Source: Lophius americanus
Lineage: Eukaryota > Chordata > Actinopteri > Lophiiformes > Lophiidae
Reading direction: 5' to 3'
Length of the DNA: 64,000 nt
NCBI GenBank assembly: GCA_037951165.1
Contig: JBBDHG010000062.1
Coordinates: forward strand, 443,501-507,500
Part shown: positions 45,120-56,430 of the stretch, in pieces
Layout: each line of letters begins with the position of its first letter
Position numbering within the stretch: the first letter of the stretch is position 1
The notes under the pieces: generated by a model
The model's input: the letters and a program-made list of their open reading frames with translations, nothing else
What the model was told of the DNA's origin: nothing
Databases searched by the model: none
Translations under genes and position numbers: made by a program

Positions 45120-45665
45120 GGTGAAGAAACAAGTTGAGTCAGGGTGGAGTAGGTGGAGAACAGTGTCTGACAAATAGTTATCTTTTTCAGAAGAGGAGCA
45201 GTAGGAGTGGTGAGAGCAACTCTGCTGGTTGGTTTGGTGTTGTTCTGACCAGAAGAAAGGAGGCAGAGCTGAAGATGTTCAGATGTTCTCTTGGAGTGGG
45301 GGGGATTGACAGGATTAGATTGGAGAACATCAGAAAGACAGACCAGTCTCGGAGACAAAGTCAGAGAGGACAGATTGAGATGGTTTGGACCCGTTCAGAG
45401 GAGTGATAGGGAATCTACTGTTAGAAGGATGCTGGAGATGGAGCTTCAGGCAGGAAAAGAAAGGGAAGACCACTGAGGAGGTTTCTGGATGTGGTTAGCG
45501 AGGACATGCAGTTGGTTGGTGTAATGGAAGAAGACACAGTGCAATATGGAAACAGGTGATCCGCTGTGGAGAACCCTAAAGGGAACAGACCACAGAAGAG
45601 GAAACCTTGTGGACCCACCTGCAGACACAAGATGGAGGCAAAGCTGATGCAGTGTAGTGAATTAA
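45120..45665 (+). mobile_element. LINE fragment, C-terminal region (family A)
   Basis: Across two frames it encodes 'LTRRKEAELKMFRCSLGVGG', 'DRIRLENIRKTDQS', 'QRGQIEMVWTRSEE' (in the neighbouring frame 'EDRLRWFGPVQRSD') and 'RRMLEMELQAGKEREDH'. This is the LRWFGHVQRRD / RRMLKMEL.GKRKRGRPKRRF C-terminal signature. The 3' end near 45600 reads 'ggacccacctgcagacacaa'. Same family as 140-595 and 24690-25290. Inactive because of frameshifts. Confidence 0.85.
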
Positions 45666-45850
45666 TCAACTAATTAAAATCCAGATTTTGTGTATCGTGA
45701 AAACACCCATGTCCGTTGAGCAAGCTAAGGTCAAAAGCAAGTAGTAATTCAATAGGGCATAAAAAATCCAAAGAGAAAGGGGCACAGGCGAAATCTTAAA
45801 TCAAATTGGCAAAGTTAGAATCCTGAATGAACTAGAAAAATTGGAAAATA
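45666..45850. other. Spacer
   Basis: Nothing recognised. Confidence 0.35.
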
Positions 45851-46065
45851 ACGTGAGTGCATGAAATTAGATATCAATGTTGCACTGGCCAAGAGAAACG
45901 AAACCCGCTGAGGAAAAGAGAGAATGACACACTGCTGGACGGGGAACACAGACGTGAAAAAAAGAGACACGGATGGAAAACCAGACAGGAGGGGAATAGA
46001 AACAACACAGGAGAGACTGACAGAGATTACAATGAGATAAGAGAAATAGTGAAATAAAACCCAAA
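45851..46065. repeat. Purine-rich interspersed repeat fragment
   Basis: Contains gaacacagacgtg and cacaggagagactgacag. The composition and wording are similar to 54220-54510. Possibly two pieces of one unclassified fish repeat. Confidence 0.4.
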
Positions 46066-46949
46066 ATCTAAACAGGGAGGAAATAGTTTTGTCCAACGTC
46101 CATTGAGGTCTGTTTTTTGAAAGCTAACATGTCAACCACGCCAGGCTTTCTCCAACTTATTTTCGATAAGTCAAAAAACTGAAGGGAGGTCAACTCAAAT
46201 AAATATAACAAAATAAATAATTTAAAAAAAATTATAGATCAAATACATTATACAATAAGTAATGGACCTGAGTACTTACATTGAGCAGGGATGTTAAATT
46301 TAATTTATTCTCACGTACCCGGTGAATCTGGATTCAGTTTTTATCTCTGATTATATATGTAACAGATCTTTTTTAGGTTACTCCATCTCCAAAGAGAGCA
46401 TGAATCAATTTAATGCGTCTTATTCTTAACTTCTAAATGTTTAATTACGCACTCATGTAGATGAGTGAATTCCTTTCTTATGGCAAACGGACGACATACG
46501 CAGGTACACGGCTCGTCAGTCTTTGATGACATGGATCAGATTTTCCGGAGGATCCATGTGTGGCAGACATAAATACGGTTGATGTACTAATAACCATAAT
46601 TGAAAGTCTTGGCTGATGTTCTTCACAGCCCTCTCAGGGTTTTTCACTGATGAGACTGCTTTGCTCAATAATTCCATGCTAACTAAGTCAGAGTCATCTT
46701 TTTTTAATCACCTATCAAAACCTGACATTGATTCACTCTACTCTCCCACATCCAATTTCTCTCGTCTCACAATCTCATCCCTCTTCTTACAGATTTATTT
46801 ATTCAGTTAACTTTATTTTAATTTGAACTTTTATAATTTTATAATTTGCCGTTAAAATGCGTCATAATCAACAGCCATAGAGAAAATATTCTATACGAGC
46901 CCCGACCCCATGTGGTTTTTCCGCTCATTATCTATAAGAGGGTGGATAA
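46066..46949. other. Intergenic spacer
   Basis: AT-rich, nothing recognised. Confidence 0.4.
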
Positions 46950-47616
46950 AGTCACAGGGAGGAAAGAGTCATAGGGAGGAGAGGGTCAGAGGGAGGAGAG
47001 GTTCAGAGGGAGGGGAGAGTCAGAGGGAGGAGAGAGTCTGAGGGAGGAGAAGGTCAGAGCGAGGAGAGACTCAGAGGGAGGAGAGTTTCAGAGGGAGGAG
47101 AGTGTCAGAGGGAGGAGAGGGTCGGAGTGAGGAGAGGGTCAGAGGGAGGAGAGATTAAGAGGGAGGGGAGAGTCAGAGGGAGGAGAAGGTCAGAGCGAGG
47201 AGAGACTCAGAGGGAGGAGAAGGTCAGAGCGAGAAGAGACTCAGAGGGAGGAGAGTGTCAGAGGGAGGAGAGTGTCAGAGGGAGGGGAGAGTCAGAGGGA
47301 GGAGAGGGTCAGAGGGAGGAGAGATTCAGAGTGAGGGGAGAGTCAGAGTGAGGGGAGAGTTGGAGGGAGGGGAGAGTCAGAGGGAGGAGAGAGTCAAAAG
47401 GAAGAGAGAGTCAGAGAGAGGAGAGTGTCAGAGGGAGTGGAAGGAGAAAGCCAGAGGGAGGAGAGAGTCAGGAGGAGGGGAGAGTCAAAGGGAGGCGAGA
47501 GTCAGTGGGAGGACAGTGTCAGAGGGAGGAGCGAGTCAGAGGGAGGAGAGTGTCAGAGAGAGGAGAGAGTCAGAGGGAAGAGGGGGTCAGATGGAGGAGA
47601 GAGTCAGAGTGCAGTA
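46950..47616. repeat. 17-bp purine-rich minisatellite, about 39 units
   Basis: The consensus unit is agtcagagggaggagag. From 46984 the period is exactly 17 bp for 26 units, followed by one 23-bp unit (47426-47448), then nine further 17-bp units and a partial one. Two decayed units precede it. Variants such as ggtcagagcgaggagag recur at separated places, which indicates internal segment duplication. Because 17 is not a multiple of 3, all three plus-strand frames cycle through the same R/E/G-rich peptide. The four long ORFs here are artefacts. Confidence 0.98.
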
Positions 47617-47654
47617 GCGTCCCCCATAATTTTGGTTGTTTATTTTTTATTATT

Positions 47655-47880
47655 TTGTGCTGCTGCAGCTCAGATGGTAGAACAGTCATCCCTCAATCAG
47701 AAGATTGGTGTTTTTTTCCAGATTCCCCCTGCAGCCTACATGTCTTAGGATCCTTGAGTGAGACCTTCTACCCCAATTTGCTCCTGGATTGCTTCGCAGG
47801 GGCTCCCCACTGCTCCCTCAGGGATGGCTCAAATGACCCAAAACAAATTCTACAATGTTGTCTTGTGTCATAATAATGAA
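47655..47880 (+). mobile_element. Degenerate copy of the tRNA-derived SINE
   Basis: 'gcagctcagatggtagaaca' resembles the A-box region of the copies at 25298 and 62295. The B box is destroyed by a T run. 'ggatccttgagtgagacctt' and 'caatttgctcc' match the body. The 3' tail is lost. Confidence 0.55.
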
Positions 47881-48714
47881 TCTGCATTATTATATTTCAG
47901 GAGGCAAAGTTGAAACATTCCCACGGAGCTGAGCAGACCAGAAATATTCGGGGTTCTGTGCACCAGGCTGACTTGTGAAGACCCTAATGCTGTCCTGTCC
48001 GATGTTGAAGCTATAGTTGTTGAGATCTGTGGTCTTGCATATAAGCAGGGGTTGTACGTGTTTCCTTCAAATGCATATATTTTGTTGTGCTGACAACCTA
48101 TGGGGTTTACCAAACCATCAACTCATTTCTTTCAGCCTTTCTACCTCACTGACCAGCAGTAACTCTTAGTCCAGTCCCTGGTAGTGGGTGAAGACGCTGG
48201 CTTCTCCTTTTTACTTGAGAAGTAGAGGTGCTGTTCTTTTGCATGGACAGGAGGATATTGAGTTGATTTTGAATGAAATATCTGATCTTGTCTGGTATGA
48301 TGAGCTGGCAAGCGGTCCTGGGGGGAGGGAAGTTTGGACTACCTCCCTCTGACACCTACCTCGGATAAGCAAAGAAATTGGTGGATGGAAGTTCAGGGTT
48401 CAACAAAACACATTTTCTTTATTCCCCTTTTCCTGTCCAACACTTCCCCTCCCTTGGACTTTGAATATGTCCTAAAAGCAGAACCTCCTTGATAGTTTGA
48501 CCCTCGTGATACTGTTTGACCATGAAAAATCCAGCCCCAGAATTTTCCGTTACCATGGTATCAGTTGTTAATCAAGAAAAAAATAGAACACAGAAATTAA
48601 TTCACTTTACACTAAGTGCAGAGCTACTTAGAAAACCGGACTGATAGAACCTTCATCTGAGGAGGTGATAAGTCGGTTTCACCTTGTTGAAGCCATAAAC
48701 CCAATTTAAAAAAT
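47881..48714. other. Intergenic spacer
   Basis: No family recognised. The minus-strand frames at 47868-48113 and 48146-48355 lack signatures. Confidence 0.4.
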
Positions 48715-49058
48715 AACGTAAGCCTAATATTTAAAGTTATTTATTTTAATTACATGTAACATGTCCATGCATTTTAGATTAGATAATTTTCACAGAAAAA
48801 AAAGTAATAAACTTAATGCCATTCATATTTGTAATTAAAACATGAATGAAACAAGTAAAACTGATGTGTGTTTAAAATTTCTAATAGGCTTTATGTTTTT
48901 TCAAATACATTTCTCCATCAAAATAATGTAATTTTCTGAAAATTATATGTTTTACAGTGAAACATAATCAAACATTTTTCATATTTTTTAACTAATTAAA
49001 TTGAATTGTTATCACAGTTAACGTATATATGTTGATTCTATGAAATCTGAATACATAC
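48715..49058. repeat. Dispersed repeat A, copy 2
   Basis: Homologous by eye to 6000-6362 (see that copy). It ends with tctatgaaatctgaataca. Confidence 0.6.
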
Positions 49059-49387
49059 GTTTTCAAAATACGGTTTATTTAAATGACATCAAATAGATGC
49101 AAGTACTAGTACTTGAACTATAAAATGGTTTATATTTTGGAGTGTATCGCAGGGCTATTTCATCGCTTCTAGTAACAATTTGTCACTATTACTGCAGCCG
49201 GCGCTCCATATTTACCTGATTGCTCTGCAGTAACTCAACTGACAGATACCATATGTGTGACTTACTGAGGGGTGTCCCTCATATTTTCACTTGGTCTCTT
49301 TGTGATGAGAACACTGGCTCATTATTAAAGACCACAATCCATCTGAAAGACAAACATCAGACAACATCTTCAAAAAATGAATATTTA

Positions 49388-49600
49388 CTACCTGAGGCGA
49401 CTTTGGTTCAGGAGGAGGAATGGCGATACACTTACTGGATGGTTGGTAGTTCAATCCGCAGAACTACATGTAAAGAAAGTGTCCTTGAGCAAGATTACAA
49501 AGCAAAACCCACTCTCCTTGATGAGCAGCTGGTACATGGCACCCTTTGGCACCCGTGGGTGAATGCAGGCTAGATTACTTAAACTCGATTCACTCAAGTT
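49388..49600 (+). mobile_element. Degenerate SINE copy
   Basis: 'ctttggttcaggaggaggaa' and the B-box relic 'ggtagttcaatccgc' (near 49445) correspond to the SINE head. 'tccttgagcaagatta' and 'gatgagcagctgg' match its body. 'gggtgaatgcaggct' matches the part before the tail. Strongly diverged. Confidence 0.55.
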
Positions 49601-51289
49601 GTTTATGTTTTATGCCAAATTTAGTTTGAAAATCTTTCACAATTTCATTGTCAGTAACATACAAAAGTAATTAATGCACCTCCAAGCCAGTAAATTTTAG
49701 GAATTCTTAACTTTGGCTGTTGCTTGTATGAGTATCCTAAACCTTTAAGCTTTTGCTGTCTGCCAGAAGGTAATTAGCATAATTGATTATATATTAGTTT
49801 TTCATTAGACGGTGGCCATGATTCATTCAAAAAGATTTAAAATGTCTATCAAAACTACACAGATGCAAACTCCAACTTTTTATATGTATTATCACTTAAC
49901 TTAACATTTCTTTAAGCTCCTCAACCCTTTAAAACATTTTATAGCATAGATATCAAGTTTTAAAAATTCCGGATTTTACTGTTGCAACAGAAATGTAATA
50001 GATTTATTACAGGAAAATCAGAAGCTGACTGTATTTGCTTTTTTGTACCATTCATACTTTTTTTCACTTAGGATTTCATTCACTCTTTTTTCCAGTATTT
50101 TTCACTAAATCTTTCACTGAATTCCCAACATACTCCTTACAGCTTTTAATGAGGTTGACGTGTTACACTCTATGAAGTTTATCGTCACAGAGGTGTAGAA
50201 TGTTGTACTATAACAGATCTGCATTGAGGCAAAGAGGTGTAGTTATTGTAGTAGTAAATGAGGTGAATGTCATATTATAACATTTCAGGTAAAATGAGCT
50301 TTAGAGTGAATAAAAGATAATACTTCGCTACATGACCTGGTGTTATTCAACTAACCTAGAGCCAGATACTTCTGCAAATACCAAAAAATATTCATTTATT
50401 ATATGAAAGAATAGAAAATTTATCTAGAAATGTACTGTGTGCCGATGGTGAAATTGAAGCTCCCGCATGAACCTGGAGTGTTTCACTGTTTGAACCTCCA
50501 GGGATCTAGCAGTAGTAGAAGTATTAGTAAATAGTAGTACTAGTATTGCGGCAAGTATGATTGAAGTAGAAAAACATTTTTGGTTTGAGGCGGACTGACT
50601 GAGATACTGAGGTGTGTGTCAGTCAAGAGGAGAAGGCCCACCTTTATGCCAATTCTGTAGACTCTGCCTCTTGATGGGTCCTCATTCAAGACTTTTTTGT
50701 TGACTTCTGTCCCTCAACTTATTAATACCCGGACATGCCGAGTGTGGAGGTACGGTAAAAAAATCAGGTTTTTTTTTGCTTCACTACATCAGTTGATGTT
50801 TTTTTCCGTTTTTTTGTTTTTTTTTACAGTGAGTCATACATTAAGTTAAAATAGGCCATTTTCAATGCTGTTTGACGCTGTCGCAAAGTTTATTATGTTT
50901 TTGTTCCAGCACAGCATCCCCTCTTTGACCTGATTCACATAACATTAATATCCTGAAATTAAAACACACGACAAAACATAAAAACAGATTAAAATAAAAA
51001 TAAGTTGTTTTTATATTGTAATCACAAACATGCAAAATGACACTTTTGACAATTTTGATGAAGTAAAGATTATAACATGCTATAAAGAAATATTCATAAA
51101 AAACAAGTGTTAGCCATAGACATTCTTTTTCCAGATATCTTTTAGAAACAATTCAGAACAAAGACACATTACGGACTATTCATACTCTGTTCACGAGTTA
51201 AAAAAAGAAAATACTGCAATTGTTTCCTTTGTCCTTGATGTGGATTTACTCGCTGGCTGGAGTTTTCTAGGTTATGGAGTCAAGAAGTC
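49601..51289. other. AT-rich intergenic DNA
   Basis: No gene, transposon or tandem repeat recognised. Short tag/agt-rich runs at 50505-50550 and T runs near 50765-50825. Confidence 0.45.
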
Positions 51290-51710
51290 TGGTATAAATA
51301 AAACCCCTGAAGCCCGCAGTGCCTCCCCACCCCGGCCCCCTCACACTTTCCCACAGCTCCCTCATTAATTGACTCGTTTAAAACTGTCTAATTATTTAAT
51401 CAATTAAAGTCAATTTGGCTGATTGCAAACTTCCCGTTTAAAATCGAGTTCACGGTCTTGAGCGGGGCTGGAGGTGAAGAAGGAGAGCAAGAGAATTGAC
51501 AGATAAATGTGTTTCGGGGTAATAACCGCAATTGCACTGGGTAATTACTGAAATGAATTGATCGTTTGGTCTTAATTGATTTTAGCTTGTTTAAGGGGCT
51601 AGCTTCTTTGCGGGTTTCTGAGCGCTTTATCCGGCTGACAGTAATTGGAGGTGAATGGTTTCGTTCCCAGTTTTCACCTGCTCTAAGTAGGCCTGCAAGA
51701 CATCAATCAT
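51290..51710. promoter_or_regulatory. Candidate conserved noncoding element (enhancer-like)
   Basis: A compact balanced block inside AT-rich DNA with a high density of homeodomain cores: cattaattgac, tctaattattt, atcaattaaag, gggtaattactg and tcttaattgat. CAATT-type and E-box-like sites (cacctgc) also occur. There are no transposon traces. This resembles vertebrate developmental CNEs. Conservation cannot be shown here. Confidence 0.4.
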
Positions 51711-52485
51711 AAGAAAGTGACGTGCAGCTGTAATTCTAAAGAATGTTAAAGTGTAATAGTATGACATGTGACTGAGAGGTTCTCCACACTGGTGTCATGC
51801 TACCGAAGAAGACGTTGAAGCCAGAATCGGTGCTGGGTAATATTTTATATATTTGAAGCGAGCATTATTTTCACCTCATTAACCTGAATGAAGAGAATGT
51901 AGGACAACTGAATTATGCAGGCCTGAACTTAATATTCATCGATTAAAACTTGCTTTATTTATTATTAATGTATAGAACAGCCTCATTATTGAGCTGCAGA
52001 TCAAAATTTCTGATCACAAGTGAACTATTTACAGAAGTTGACTTTAAATCGGTTGAATCAATAAAGTAAAACAAAACATGCATTATAAAATAAAATACAT
52101 GAAAGTATTTTCTGATAAAACAACTTTGTTAAAAATAAAAACAAAGCTGAGAGCAGTTTAATTGTTTTCTGAAGGAAAAAGGAGCCTTGTTGATCACTGA
52201 AAGTTTTTTATGTCATAACTTGAACAGTAAAGAATGTTGTCAAGTCTTCCGTTTCTACAGTTATTGTTCAAATCTCTTCAAATGCAGAGGGTTAATTTTT
52301 TTCCTAATATGCAAATATTGTGTTCTGATATTTGTTGTAATGACATTCATACAAATCCCTTCAAATTAGGTTAATTTCGTAAATAACGAAAGTCTAAATT
52401 TAAAATATATCCTTAAACATACATAAAATAAGGATGCAATTACTGTAAACATGGTGGTCATCTGTAAGTTGCTGTAGTATTATTT
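51711..52485. other. AT-rich intergenic DNA
   Basis: Nothing recognised. Confidence 0.4.
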
Positions 52486-53460
52486 TCACATGATGTCATG
52501 AAACAATCAATGCTTACCTTTTTATTCTTTCACTGTAAACCTGCAACAATGTTGTCTTCAGATGACCAAATAAATCAGCAATGGGTTGCCATATCACTGT
52601 TTATATTATTTTTTTCAGATGAAGTCATGGAAATCAGTAGAAGGTTGCCGTAACTCTTCTTTAATTGTGATGTCACTGCTACTGCTATCTTCCTATATAT
52701 TGTCTTGAGATGACATCATGAAAGGTCGTGAATAGTTGCGATCTCACTGTTTTACATTACCTTTCTACAATGCAGCCTTCATGATGATGTCATAGAATCG
52801 CAAATGTTCTACCATGTTCTTTCGCAGAAGTCCTACAACACTGTTGTTTTCAGATGATCACATAAAATCAGCAATGGGTTGCCATTTCACTCTTTTCCAT
52901 GTAATCTTGTGAAATTCCTTTTTTTTCAGCCACATTCATGGAGATCACTGTAGGGTTGCTGTCCCTCTTTAAATATGATGACACTACTACTGTAATCCTT
53001 CTATATGTTGTCTTCAGATGACATCATGAAATCAAGAATGGGATGCCATGTCACTGTTTTTACATTATTGTGCTAAATTGTCTCCGTGATGATGTCACAG
53101 ACTCACCTATGGTTTCCCATTTCACGGTTTACTGTAATCTGGCAACAATGATATTTTGACATCACATCATGAAACGTCTATGCTTTAACAGTTATTCTTT
53201 CACTGTCTTCCTGTAACAACGCTGTTTTCAGATGACCACATAAATCAGCAATGGGTTGCCATGTCACTGTTTTACTGTAATCTTGTTAACGTTTTTTTCT
53301 TCAGTTGATGTCATTAAATTACCCAAGGGTTTCCATGGCACTATTTTAATGTTTTGCAGACAACCCCACATTTAAACATCCAGGTTTTCTGTGATTTAAT
53401 TGAAAAAGGTTGTTTTGAGATGACGTCAAAAAATCCTGTACAATGTATCATTCATTTTTC
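52486..53460. repeat. Ancient nested tandem array with CRE-like cores
   Basis: About 14 subunits of roughly 60-90 bp share a TGATGTCA / TGACATCA core followed by 'tgaaatcagcaatgggttgccatgtcactg'-like words (shown here in parts: cagcaatgggttgccat at 52576, 52869 and 53246). They are organised in three higher-order units of about 290-380 bp. 'tattctttcactgt' opens units 1 and 3 exactly 670 bp apart (52523 and 53193), and 'tgtctt(g/c)agatgacatcatga' recurs 308 bp apart (52701 and 53009). 53421-53428 contains a perfect CRE, tgacgtca. Confidence 0.75.
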
Positions 53461-53640
53461 TCCGATGTACGGGATCAGACACAATGCTGACATTTATTTT
53501 TAATGGAGAGGGAACAGCACTGTAAATCATTTTGCAAGTGTGCAATGTGCAATTTAATTTGCTTTGTATTGTTTAATTTTTCATATATCATAGGTCAGGC
53601 ATGATGATGTCATAGTGCTGGAAATGATAGATTGTAATGC
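53461..53640. other. Spacer with one outlying CRE-like core
   Basis: catgatgatgtcatag near 53600 may be a stray subunit of the preceding array. Confidence 0.4.
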
Positions 53641-53795
53641 GAGAGTGAATGGTTGTCCGTTTTTCTAAATGTGAGCCCTGTGCCAAAATGCCGAATTTCC
53701 CTGCCTTTTACCTTACACTAGCTAGGATGGGTTCCATCCCCATCCAACCATGATCAGGATAAGCGATAACAGAAGATGAACGAATGAAAAAATGA
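53641..53795. repeat. Fragment of a common fish interspersed repeat
   Basis: 'ggatgggttccatccc' and 'gatcaggataagcgataaca' correspond to the frequent teleost phrase 'GGATAGGCTCCAGC...GAGGATAAGCGGTATAGA'. Decayed. Confidence 0.45.
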
Positions 53796-54116
53796 CATTG
53801 TTACTCTGGACCTAGTCTGGCTATTTCATCTTCACCCAATTTCGCTTGTTAAAGACGCAGGAGCGAATTCAAAAATAATGATTTCCAGTTAATAGAATTA
53901 ACTGCACCATAAATTGTTAAAATTAAAATTACCATGAATTGTGCATCATATGCAAACGCTATTTGTGCCGTCTTAAGGAACAATTCACAAAACAGTTGCA
54001 CCAATGACAACTTGTTGCACCCGAGCAGAAGGAGTCCAAGGAGCAGAATTCAAACTTAATTGAATTTCTTCATTAAACTTTCCAGAGCCAAAATGTCCTT
54101 GCATAGAAATTGTGCG

Positions 54117-54177
54117 CCACAGAGGTGCATAATGTCTTATTCGGATACACGGAAGGATGTTATGCACACTTCTGTGG
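54117..54177. repeat. Imperfect ~20-bp inverted repeat
   Basis: ccacagaggtgcataatgtc (54117-54136) pairs with 54156-54177 (reverse complement ccacagaagtgtgcataaca) with a few mismatches and an 18-20-nt loop. Confidence 0.75.
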
Positions 54178-54219
54178 GGTTTTGCCCGGACCCAAATGCA
54201 TACGCATAGAAGGTATAGC

Positions 54220-54510
54220 TGATACAAAATATATTTATTTCTCCACAAGACACGAGGAAATTACAGGAACACAAATAACTGGAGGTTACTTTACCGTACA
54301 CTGGGAGGGGTTGGAACGCGTGACGACACAAGGACATCATGCAACGAACTGGCACAGAAGGGAAGGTAAGGACAGACTTTATACACAGACATAACGAGAC
54401 AATGAGACACAGCTGGAGGGGAAACACAGGTGAGCATGATGACCAATCACAAGACAGACACAGAGGGAGAAAGGAACACAGAGGCGTGACAAAGGAGCAT
54501 AGCAGTACCG
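54220..54510. repeat. Purine-rich interspersed repeat
   Basis: Words such as 'gaaggtaaggacagacttta', 'acacagacataacgagacaa', 'gagacacagctggagggg', 'aaacacaggtgagcatgatg' and 'ggaacacagaggcgtgac' form a series I recognise as a common fish repeat. Its class is unclear. The short frames here are by-products. Confidence 0.5.
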
Positions 54511-54990
54511 TTGCATGGCACTGCAGTCAGCAGTGCAAAGCAGCATTTTGCTCTGGGAATAAGACGCATTCAATTGCACTGGTTTTATGTCTGCAAAAGC
54601 CACGCAACATTTTGTGAATTTGCCTGCCAGTGTTCAACTAACTACTTAAATGTTATAACATTTCCATTTAATTTTTATTCACTGTCAAAAGCTCCTCCGG
54701 CTGGACCCTGTGTGAAGTTTTGTTTCATAGTCATGAAGACATTCAAGGTAGCCAGTGCTGTAAAAAGCTCTTTTAGACACCACTTATATGAGATTTGCCC
54801 TTTGGTGGCTGTCAACTTCTTTCCTCACAGACATGGCAAGGAGAAAGTATATTTTCAAGTTTCAGAGAACCTTATTTTTGTGACTACATCATCTGGTTCA
54901 GATCATCCCTCAGATTGCCACCCTTCCATTAAGCTTTACCATTTATTTCCAGGAATGAATCCTTGGGGCAAAGAAGTTGCGAAAAAGTGA
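54511..54990 (+). CDS. Unexplained 159-codon frame (doubtful)
   Basis: The longest plus-strand frame not explained by simple repeats or a recognised transposon. It starts MHGTAVSSAKQHFALGIRR and ends FPGMNPWGKEVAKK. It has no recognisable domain, is rich in F, H, S and C, and begins at the edge of a repeat. No signal peptide or convincing hydrophobic segment was seen. A chance frame is more likely than a gene. It could also be a decayed exon or transposon piece. Confidence 0.12.
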   Translation: MHGTAVSSAKQHFALGIRRIQLHWFYVCKSHATFCEFACQCSTNYLNVITFPFNFYSLSKAPPAGPCVKFCFIVMKTFKVASAVKSSFRHHLYEICPLVAVNFFPHRHGKEKVYFQVSENLIFVTTSSGSDHPSDCHPSIKLYHLFPGMNPWGKEVAKK

Positions 54991-55049
54991 AGGAGATGAA
55001 AGGTTTCGAGAATGAAGATGATGACACTGTGATAGACCCAAGTCAACTG

Positions 55050-55051
55050 TC

Positions 55052-55082
<31 letters not shown>

Positions 55083-55112
55083 TTTTGTATATGTGTGTGT
55101 TTTTGTGTGTGA
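55050..55112. repeat. (GT)n microsatellite with T interruptions
   Basis: ctgtgtgtgtgtgtttgtg and similar units. Confidence 0.9.
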
Positions 55113-55321
55113 TACTCCCCGCCCGTCCAGCCATTGAATGTCAGATCCAGAACAAGATATGAATCCGTAGGGGTTAGATGCTACCTAGTGTGAGAGCGTG
55201 GTGCAGGATATTACTCTGCAGGGGAGAAACCTAAACCTCAGTATCTATCATTAAATCCCCTTTGAGTCTCTGCACACACACACATATAAACACATGTAAC
55301 ATTTCTGCACATATATTTATG

Positions 55322-55600
55322 GTTATAATAATAATAACAATAATAATAATAATAATAATAATACATTTTATTTATATTCGCTTCACAGGTACAGAATAAA
55401 ATACAATGTTCAAATAGGAATCTGGATGACGGGTGGAGAAGACACGGATATAGATAACATATCACACACTGATCACACATCCAGACTGATCTGAACAGGT
55501 CGGTCTTGAGTTTTGATTTGAACATGGGGGGGGGGGGGTCAGTGCAGTCTCTGATGTGTTAGGGTAGGGAGTTCCAGAGGGAGGGTGCAGCATTTGAGAA
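55322..55600 (-). mobile_element. L2-clade LINE 3' end
   Basis: On the minus strand: 'LPSGTPYPNTSETALTP'-like remains of LWNSLP.HIR (about 55590-55540), then 'MFKSKLKTDLFRSVWM' (55525) and a 3' UTR ending in (ATT)n, seen as (AAT)n at 55325-55364. The FK..LKT.LF motif just before the stop is the usual L2 C-terminus. Only the last ~280 bp of the element remain. Confidence 0.85.
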
Positions 55601-56305
55601 AAAACTTTTGGTTAAATCGGTTGAAATCATTTCTTAATAATAGCATTTTGATTTTGCAGTAGGTAAGGCTTATTTTATTTCGTTTTTTCTGCGTAGGTGC
55701 TGGTGACCTCACCAATTCTAGCTTTTGATTGGGTGGGCAGCCTCGACAGTCACCCATCCACTCTTCTCATAGTGGGCAGGTCCACACTGAGGCAAAGCTC
55801 CCCGCTCTGAAAGTTACCCTGCGACGTTCTTTTGAAGTTTGCCCATTCTCTCAGTTCGTGAATGATGTGGTGGTCACGGAAGCTCATCGCCGGAGCTCGA
55901 TCCATTGATTTATTTTAAAAGACTTTCGGAGTAACGTATCACTTTTGTAAGCCCTTAAAGAAGCCCAGTGCTGCTTCCATTTCTAGCGATGCTGCTTCTA
56001 GCACATCGGAGGCTCCAGCATCTGCTAGCATGAAGTTTACCTGAATGAATGAAGGGATTTGCTAACCATGGCCATGATTGTCACATTTTGTAACCAATCA
56101 GAAATTCCGAATCTGTTGTGGTGGAAGTGTCCTTATTGCGCCATTATTTTGTATGCAGAAAGCGGGTCATTTAAAAAATACTTCGTGGCCAAGCGGTTAT
56201 TTTCAGCAAATTACATTCCAACTAATTGGGGAGATATGACTGACCTAAGACTGACAGCACTGACCTCCATGTCAGTGGAAAAATATCTTCTAATGGCAGC
56301 AGTGT
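55601..56305. other. Intergenic spacer
   Basis: The 123-codon plus frame at 56059-56430 lacks a convincing domain. Its end lies in an interspersed repeat. 'CPYCAIILYAESGSF' and 'KKYFVAKRLFSANYIPTNWG' might hint at a transposon, but nothing decisive. Confidence 0.35.
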
Positions 56306-56430
56306 CCTCTACGACCATGTCACTCATTCATCCATTTATTCATTGTCCACAACGCTTATCTGTTTGCGGCCCATATGATGAACTGGTGACCTGTCCAGGG
56401 TGTACCCCGTGTCATTCAGTTAATTTTTAA
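56306..56430. repeat. Fragment of a common fish interspersed repeat
   Basis: 'cattcatccatttattca', 'ccgcttatc'-like acgcttatctg and 'gaactggtgacctgtccagg' followed by gtgtaccccg are a frequent teleost repeat signature. Related words occur at 53641-53795. Confidence 0.6.

Noticed and set aside
47127..47873. Arg/Glu/Gly-rich ORFs of 74-122 codons
   Set aside because: Three frames of a 17-bp minisatellite; no gene needed.
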